Positions 56,901 through 64,000 of a DNA stretch of 64,000 bases are shown in pieces. The position numbers and the translations under genes were made by a program. Numbering within the stretch: the stretch's first letter is position 1; each line of letters opens with the position of its first letter. The notes under the pieces are model-generated. The model searched no databases and was not told where the DNA came from. It worked only from the letters and a program-made list of their open reading frames with translations. Origin of the DNA: Latrodectus hesperus (lineage: Eukaryota; Arthropoda; Arachnida; Araneae; Theridiidae). The stretch lies in NCBI GenBank assembly GCA_037975125.1, contig CM075857.1, positions 73,117,345 to 73,181,344 on the forward strand, in the 5' to 3' direction.

Positions 56901-59900
56901 TAGTAAATGTATAAATATTCTGTAATTGTTCAAATCAACATAATAATAGTTGAAATTACATAGACTTTTCGTAACTGTATATGCCTTTTCACTTCAGTCT
57001 ATGTCTATGTAGCTTGGTTTTCAGCAAAAGCGAGTTCAAATATTTTGCAACATAGAAAATTTAGTATTCTAACCATTTTAGACTTAACCGACAAATACAA
57101 TTTCCATTTTTAAAGCTTCTAAGGTATTTAAGCTGTCCGTGTGGCACTTTAAAGTTATGAGTATCAGAAAGAAGTTGAAGCAGGATACATGCAAGTGTTA
57201 ACTAAGAATGTTGCTATCAACCCACTTAGAAGCCAACCTGTCTTACTGTTTTGGATCAATCTTTGAATACAGGAGATTGCGAGATGTATTTGAATGATGA
57301 GACATATAAACCACTGTCGAAAAATGTATTTGATTTTTTATAATGTGGAAAGGAATTGATTGAATTAGCATGTGGATCATATCACCCAAAAATTGGCGTG
57401 TAAGCAAGTCAGGTGACTCAAGCTCAGTCACAGAATAGAAATTGGGAAAAAACTGCATTCATAACATACGTTTATGTTGGCTGATTTATATATTCAAAAT
57501 ACGGAATATTACTAATAAATGGGGAGGTGAACATTGTCCAGTCTGAGTAAGAAGAAAATAAAACCAGCTAATCCAGAAACGATAAAGCAGTAATCAAAAG
57601 AAGATAAAATACATAAATGTTAATTTGAAAGAGAAATTCTCTACAGTACCTTAAAGTGAATACGTAGCAACTTGTAAAACTTAATAGAACACTTGAACTT
57701 CTTTGGAAAGGTAAACATATATTAGGCAGAATTTTCAGTCAAAAACCCTTTTCAGGAATTCTTATATTATTCGGACATTATTAATATAGATAGTTACAAA
57801 ATAAATTAAAATGGAAGCTAAACTTTTTAATGAACGGTACAAATTTGTTCTTGCTAAGTAATAGAGCACACCAATTTATTAAACAGCATGAACATAATAT
57901 ATTAGCAGCTATTTATAATTATTTCTCATTTACTTTAATGAATGACCTCTTACAAGAAGTATGCATAATAAACGTATAAAGTTCTATTAAAACATGTGGT
58001 AAGAAATGATAAAAAGAATAAACTTTTTTGGTATTTAAACACAACCCTGAAGATTCTTCCTGAAAAATATTATCGGGTAAAATAGATTTACTACAAAACC
58101 TATTTTTGAATCGGGATCTGGATTTGGATCTTTAACGACTTTTGAACAATCTGAAGTTTTAGTATAAAACAAAATTTAAACATATTAGGGCAAATTGATT
58201 GGAACATATTGGTTCGTATGCTTTCTCAATACGAATAAAATTCTACACAAGTTCGTTTGACCTCTTAAATCCATTTTTGATGAAGGACTCTAAATCCATG
58301 TTAGTAAAATTTTGGATTTTTCTGGATTGGATCTATAAAAATATTGAAATTTCACACTGATAACCTTTCCTTTTTAACATATAAATGTGTCTATAATTGA
58401 TCCTACGCTAAAATGTTTTACACTGGCGTTATGTTTGCATAAGAGCTATGGACATTAACTCAGAACAACAAAAGCATTTTAGAAGGCTATTAAATAGGGA
58501 GCATTTTTGTTTTTTTCCTGATATGTGGTAATCATCATTCATGTAGATTATATTAAAGAAGAAAAGCATATTCGTGGCATCATGATGAAAATAATGGATA
58601 CTAAGGAAAGAAACATCTTTACCTCTTTGGTTCTAGGTAAAAATCGTCTAGTTGAATTAAAGTAGTTTCAGTTTCAACATATGAAATACATGACTCTGCG
58701 ACACATTATACCGATTGAAATACTATCTGTTACTTCAGTGTTCAGATAATGTTGACTGAAAAGTTCTGAATCGGGACAATAGAGTGATATAAAAGAAATC
58801 TAATTGTAGATTCTTCAATTTTTAATACAGTAATTAGAAAAAGCTTGATAAATATTATTGCTTTATTCACCCTTTCAAACTGATTGCTTTATAGCAAAAA
58901 AGTAATTAAAAAAGCATAAGAAAACAATATAGTATCTAGCTCTGTTGTCTAATACTCTGAACTATTTAAAAACATTTGTAAAATTGCTTGCTATAAAAGC
59001 GATAAAATTCTCTACAGATATGGGCCTTCGGGCTATATATTTCCTTTTTTCTTTTGTTTATTGATGGATAACTGACATTCTTCATTTCAGCAAGGACTGT
59101 CAAACTTATATAGAACATTAAATTGGATCTGGGGATCTTAAGAATATCCCAACTTGTTTTATCTCTTGTCTCTCTTGTTTCTTTAACGACAGCTAATTGC
59201 TTAAAAAAGTCCAATTGAATTGAGCATTCACGTATTTAGATCATTAATGATTAACTATAAAAACATTATTACTTATGATTTCGATGTTATTGGAGAAAAA
59301 TATTGATAATTACAAAACATTTTCAACCGTAGAATTCACCAAAGCAATGGAAAACAAACCATAGAATCCAGAGAAAGAAATATTTTTATAACTTCAGGGA
59401 AATAAATTTCAACTTTATTCAGATGACATGGATTATGTCAGACACAAGATACTCATTATGATGTCGGTGAGAATTGATTTCGTCATTATTACCGAGAAGC
59501 AAGAACAGATAAAATAGTTGACCAACTAAGCTGGTTAAGACTTCTGAATAAATAATTTCATTTTTTTGGTAAATAAATCTACCGTCTCTAATTATACATG
59601 GGATATATATTATCAAATCTTATAGAATAGTTTACAGCCATGATAGCAATAATGCAATGAGCTGTGCTATGATAAGTATTTGGTAAAAAATGCAAAAGCC
59701 AGAGGACACAGCAGCATCACTACTACATTTATTTCTAAACCTCTATTCTAAACTCTAATATTGAGCATATTTCAATTATAGGATTGGGCTTTAGGAATGT
59801 AAAGTGCTATATATGTGTGCATTATTATAAACAGAAATAGGGAATTTGGCGTTTCAAATTTAAAATCCAAACAAAAAAGGCATTAACATGCATCGGCTCA

Positions 59901-61774
59901 TCTTCTCCAACGTTGTTTATTCGGTCTCAAAGGAAACTTCATGACCAATATCATTATCAAAAGGATACAGAGGGACAATAAATACATCTAGATTAAGAAA
60001 GAATTTTCTTGAAGTTAGGGAGTTTTCCTTTTAAAGCATCAGTTTCTTAGTCTGCAAACAATTTGATTTCACCAATAGCAATTTGGTGGCTTTAATTAAG
60101 ATATTTTTAATTTTTTGACTTCAAAAATATTCAATTTGAATGAAAAAGATCTCATTTTTTTGCGGGACATATTTGGGTGATTTTCTTTGCAAACGGCTTT
60201 TCTAACTCTTGATTGAGAATGTGACTATTTTTCGAGATTTTCAGTACAGGAAAATTGTTTTTTTTTATTCTTTACCGTAACAACAGATGTTTATAGTTGA
60301 CAAAATGGGACAAGGAATTTTATTTATAGATTACATATTTACTCATTTAATTGAGGATTTTGACCAAAAATTTAAATTTTAATTGTTTTACATAACATAT
60401 TTTTAAATAAATATGAAAAATTAAATTTTATAAAACTGCGCCTAATTCATTAAAATGGTTTACAAGCACATATTAAAAAAGAACTGTGTATTACAATGAA
60501 AGTCTACTTGATTTAATGATACATAAAAATACTTTTAAAACAAGCGTATTCGTATAAAAAATTTATAAAGTAATGCGAGTTTTTCAATGAAGCTAAACTA
60601 TGCATTTATATTATTCATGAGAATATTATTAATAATATATAATGAATTATTAACTATAAAATAAACAATGTGACATTAAATTGAATTATTTTAAGCATAA
60701 AAAATATTTATAATCACCAATTCATATATATTTGACAATATTTGTAATAAAGCAAATGTAAACAAATAAATTCATTTAGAATGTAGATTCTTTCAATATT
60801 TTTTAGTTAATTTCAACTACTTTTATAATCAAAATTGTCTTCAAATACTTTTGAATTGTTTATTTATTTATTAACTCAATATATTAAATGCATACTAGAT
60901 AACTATCATAGTTGTGATAAACTTCAAAATAACTCTGTATTTGCTAAAATATCATACTTTATAATTCTTCCTAAATATTATTTTTATTTTTAACATACAT
61001 TTGTGTTTCAAAATTAATAAGTAAATGTATAAAAGTAATTTTTCCTTTGTTTAGAAATTAAAAAAAATACAAAGCATTTAATTTTTCGCATTTTAGTCAT
61101 GCAAATGATTCGTATTCATAACGCGTATATCAGACTAAAATTTTTTCTGCAGATAATTTTACTCGTAAGTTTGTTTTAATTCCTTTAATCACATTAATAA
61201 TTCATTTTAATTTACGAATTATCCTAAACTTTTCTATGCATCGTCATTATATTTTACTAATGAAATATAGGTGTATTTTTAGACAGTTAAGAATAACGAA
61301 CATTTTCATTGCAACAACTCAAAAATATTGAAATAGAAAATATAAAAATTTTCGTATTTAGAATTTTGAAAAAAAGGAGGATTAATTTTGTGTGGATGTA
61401 TATTAGCACACTTTGGATATTAAATAACAAATCCCGATATTTTAATAATACTTAGAATTTATTATTCTTAATTACCTTAATAAAATTTCATTTACTTTTG
61501 TAAAAACTCTTGTACATGTAAAATAATCGTTGCATCTTTCCTGGTATAGTAAATCAAATTTGCATAATTTTTAGTTTCTTTTTTATAAATTCCTCATTTT
61601 CTCCATCTCATTTTAACAGGATGCGGGAAACAACTAATTAGTGAAATATGCTCTAAAAACAATTATTAAAATGGCTGATGATTACATAATTTCATAAAAT
61701 ATTTTTATAAGTTGTTATGCTTTTAAATATAAATGACAAGTTAAAAAGTCGGTTTAATCAAAGAATTAGTATCG
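50944..61774. other. Long gene-free stretch, nothing recognised
   Basis: About 10.8 kb with no recognised gene, transposon end or tRNA-like box. 51-56.7 kb is very A+T-rich. Around 55.45-55.7 kb and 56.9-60.2 kb the composition is somewhat richer in G+C, and short frames such as 55454-55675 (+), 57243-57458 (-) and 58966-59214 (-) have mixed residues but no identifiable domain. A small hairpin lies at 56705-56748. Confidence 0.45.
56705..56748. repeat. Short imperfect hairpin, 44 nt
   Basis: CTCCAATCGT (56713-56722) pairs with ACGACTGGAG (56731-56740) with one mismatch and an 8-nt loop. TAAAT (56705-56709) pairs with ATTTA (56744-56748) beyond a small internal loop. Slightly short for a pre-miRNA. 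Confidence 0.5.
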
Positions 61775-61784
61775 CATTTTCTTT

Positions 61785-61933
61785 TATCCATTCCCTCTTT
61801 CTTCTTGGAGCACCACCAATCGAGATCCTGCATGGCCTCGTTGACCCAGAACTGGCAGACTTGGTCACCAGGACTTTTGTAGGAATATAAAATTCATTTG
61901 CACTTTGCAGCTTTATGGACACGACAACAACAA
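61785..61933 (+). mobile_element. LINE-like 3' end with 10-bp target duplication
   Basis: Flanked by the exact direct repeat CATTTTCTTT (61775-61784 and 61934-61943). The plus-strand insert is open for about 33 codons and reads IHSLFLLGAPPIEILHGL and onward to a stop near 61888. About 40 bases of UTR and the tail GACAACAACAA follow. The layout (truncated 5' end, short coding end, short UTR, AAC tail) matches the 41.8-kb fragment, but the peptide differs, so it is another LINE lineage or a SINE. The minus-strand open frame across it is incidental. Confidence 0.75.
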
Positions 61934-62015
61934 CATTTTCTTTCATTGTCTGATAATATATAAGCTAGCATCAAAAAAGCAAAAATTTTAATTTATTATT
62001 AATGTTTGTGATATG

Positions 62016-62020
<5 letters not shown>

Positions 62021-62091
<71 letters not shown>
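62021..62091. repeat. (TA)n microsatellite, about 70 bp
   Basis: Pure TA run, no interruptions. Confidence 0.95.
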
Positions 62092-62094
<3 letters not shown>

Positions 62095-62560
62095 TTGTGT
62101 TGCTGCTCTGAGCCATTTTATCGTCCAATAGTTCTGTTCTTACGTACAAAATTCATTCTGAATCCAAGGTCAAAAAGACTATGAAATAAATTTTGGTCAG
62201 TTTCGGATTTTTTTTATTCAGAATTCAATGATGAACAACTTATCACCCCTCAAAATGTGAGGTGATATTCCTGTCTTCATAAAGCCTGCATGTGAAAATG
62301 ACCTAGATATCATTTTTCTGCAACATCATTGTGAGTACACCCACACAAATTCATTGAACTCTGAATGTTAATTTCATAAAAAGATTACATGTAATGAAAA
62401 ATCTTAGCAAAATTAATTAATGAAATTTTTTCTTGAAATTTTGATTACATTCTGATACAAAGGCTGAAAAAGACGGCAGTAAGATTTTTTGCAGGAAAAA
62501 TTTTATAAGAATTGCATAAAAATATCTTAGATTTTTAAAATCAGAAGTAATATATACATA

Positions 62561-62844
62561 TGTGGTGTCTGTTCTGTAGAAGAAAGCACAACTCGAACAA
62601 ATACAAACATTTATTTAAAACTTAAAATTTATGAATTAAAGTATTGTATATTAAAATTATAATTAATAGAAATTTGACTATGACTCTACACGGCCAACAG
62701 AACAAACACCCAAGGAGAGCCAGCTAAACCTCCTCGTTCGCTGGTCAAAGGTAATCTCCCCCGCTGGAGCGGACTTCATGTGAAGAGAATGAAGAGTATC
62801 CTAACGATACACCCTTTCCGCAAGTTTTGGGTTTATGTTCCACA
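62561..62844 (-). mobile_element. Possible solo LTR, 284 bp
   Basis: A block with raised G+C is bounded by TGTGG at 62561 and CCACA ending at 62844, a short inverted repeat with TG...CA ends. On the minus strand an AATAAA signal lies in the last third. It is close to and downstream of the Ty3/gypsy fragment in the same orientation. No exact target duplication was found, so this is a candidate only. Confidence 0.35.
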
Positions 62845-63009
62845 TATACACATAACTGAATTAAATATGTTAGGACACAAAAGAACAACACAGACTTAAT
62901 AATATTTTTGCAAACAATTAAATAAAAATTAAACATAAAATAAATATGAACTTGGAATTAGGAAATAATTATAGGTATATAGAAAAAATTATTTGCTAAT
63001 GAATTACTT

Positions 63010-64000
63010 AAAATTCGAACCAAAAATTATTGGTTCAAACCTTTTTAACGACCACACTATTGCGTAAGCCTCACGTTCAAATTGTAGACCAGGATTGTTG
63101 AGTTTTAGTCAGTTTTTGACTATAGCATATGAAACAGAATAAATTTTATCACTGGCACGCTGAGACAGGCAAGCACCAACTCCTACCTGAGAAGCATCAG
63201 AGTAAATTATGAAAGGCTTACCTAGTGATGGAGTGTGAAGTGAAGCTGCCTTAACTAGGACTTGTTTTAAAGATATAAAGTCCAGGGAATATTGTCAGGC
63301 ACACGTTTCTTAGTAAGCTCAGTTAATGGATATACAAATTCAGAATATTAAGGAATTCACGATAGAAGTTACACAACCCTAACACACTTCTAAGATACTT
63401 TTTGGTTGTTGGTCTTTTAAGTTGCTGTATAACTTGCACTTTTTCCGGATCAGGTTGATGTTCTCCAGAACCAATAATATGTCCTGAGAACCCGATACGA
63501 GGTTTGGCAAAATCACACTTGTTTATATTGACAGTAAAGTTGAGCTCCTTTAATTTTCCTAAAATTATATTTAGATGCAATAAATGTTCTTCTAAATTAT
63601 TCGAAAAAATAACTATATCGTCAATGTAGGCACGTGAAAATTCCTTAAAGGAAGATAGCGCTTTATTCATCACTCTTTGAAATATAGCGGCGGCATTTTT
63701 CAATCCATGATTTTGAAACGATATTGAGATCTATGGATTTTGAATGAGGAGAAATCACGACTACCTTCTTCTACTGAAGGGCCAAGAAACCCTTCAGTAG
63801 ATCCAATGTGGAAATAATATTAACCTTTACCAATACAATGAATTAATTGCATTGAATCTTCCATTGGAAAATCATTCGTTTTTGTCAAAGCATTAAGAGA
63901 TCTGTAGTTGATACACATCCTAATTCCTCCATTCTTTTTGTTTACACATACCACTGGATGGGATATTTCAACCAAGCTCTCCTCTATGAGATCTAATTCC
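63010..64000 (-). pseudogene. Ty3/gypsy pol fragment (RT and RNase H), broken, runs off the window
   Basis: From the right edge inward the minus strand encodes the start of a Ty3/gypsy reverse transcriptase (HPVVCVNKKNGGIRMCINYR). A stop and frameshifts at 63720-63815 follow, where the first catalytic Asp region is not readable. The open frame 63703-63323 holds SRAYIDDIVIFSNN (the catalytic Asp pair, near 63620) and the thumb region (LGLCNFYREF). Another frame change leads into an RNase H start, PFIIYSDASQVGVGACLSQ (near 63200), and FEREAYAIVW, ending near 63010 before the domain is complete. No integrase or LTR is attached in the window. This is a truncated, inactive copy of an LTR retrotransposon. 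Confidence 0.85.

Noticed and set aside
61758..61946. 62-codon minus-strand frame starting with a Val run
   Set aside because: The Val run is the complement of the ACAACA tail of a plus-strand LINE-like insertion, and the frame spans its target duplications.

Overview
This window looks like gene-poor nuclear DNA from an arthropod, most likely an arachnid and probably a web spider. The case rests on very high A+T content, very long (TA)n arrays, and a mix of decayed transposons. These are two mariner lineages, a Tc1 DD34E element, a ZBED5/Buster-like hAT, a non-LTR retrotransposon of Jockey/I type, a Ty3/gypsy pol fragment and tRNA-derived SINEs. The spider assignment is inference from recollected family resemblance; no host gene in the window confirms it. 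I find no convincing complete host gene, no bacterial operon and no CRISPR array.

Layout. 1-18 kb is A+T-rich non-coding DNA with (TA)n arrays at 1.6, 4.1 and 6.5-7.6 kb. A SINE lies between two of these arrays and a second SINE relic is at 15.5 kb. At 11.0-11.3 kb a less A+T-rich patch holds a miRNA-like hairpin and a possible short first coding exon. 18.1-23.1 kb is a dead non-LTR retrotransposon (endonuclease, RT, RNase H) whose RNase H region is split by a 1.25-kb mariner at 21750-23004. A possible solo LTR is at 24.4 kb and a 1.2-kb (TA)n array at 25.4-26.65 kb. A second, rosa/visitor-like mariner with terminal inverted repeats of about 150 bp follows at 26.7-28.3 kb. 29.3-33.5 kb is somewhat richer in G+C but unrecognised. 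A block with duplicated CCAAT motifs is at 36.6 kb.

A Tc1 element at 40.5-42.2 kb carries a nested 3' fragment of a LINE with an 11-bp target duplication. At 44.73 kb there is a perfect 30-bp inverted repeat. 47.95-50.94 kb is a hAT element with an exact 8-bp target duplication and a nearly intact transposase. From 51 to 61.8 kb I see nothing recognisable apart from small hairpins. A LINE-like 3' end with a 10-bp target duplication lies at 61.8 kb, an LTR-like block at 62.6 kb, and a broken Ty3/gypsy RT/RNase H segment runs off the right edge.

All recognisable protein-coding content is transposon-derived, and every transposase or RT is broken by stops, frameshifts or lost catalytic residues. 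The informative part is insertion history: mariner into LINE, LINE fragment into Tc1, and a SINE between microsatellites. I found no new multi-gene system. The best leads are the 44.73-kb perfect hairpin, the 11.0-kb hairpin and exon patch, the shared (AAC)n tails of the SINE and LINE fragments, and the 36.6-kb CCAAT block.
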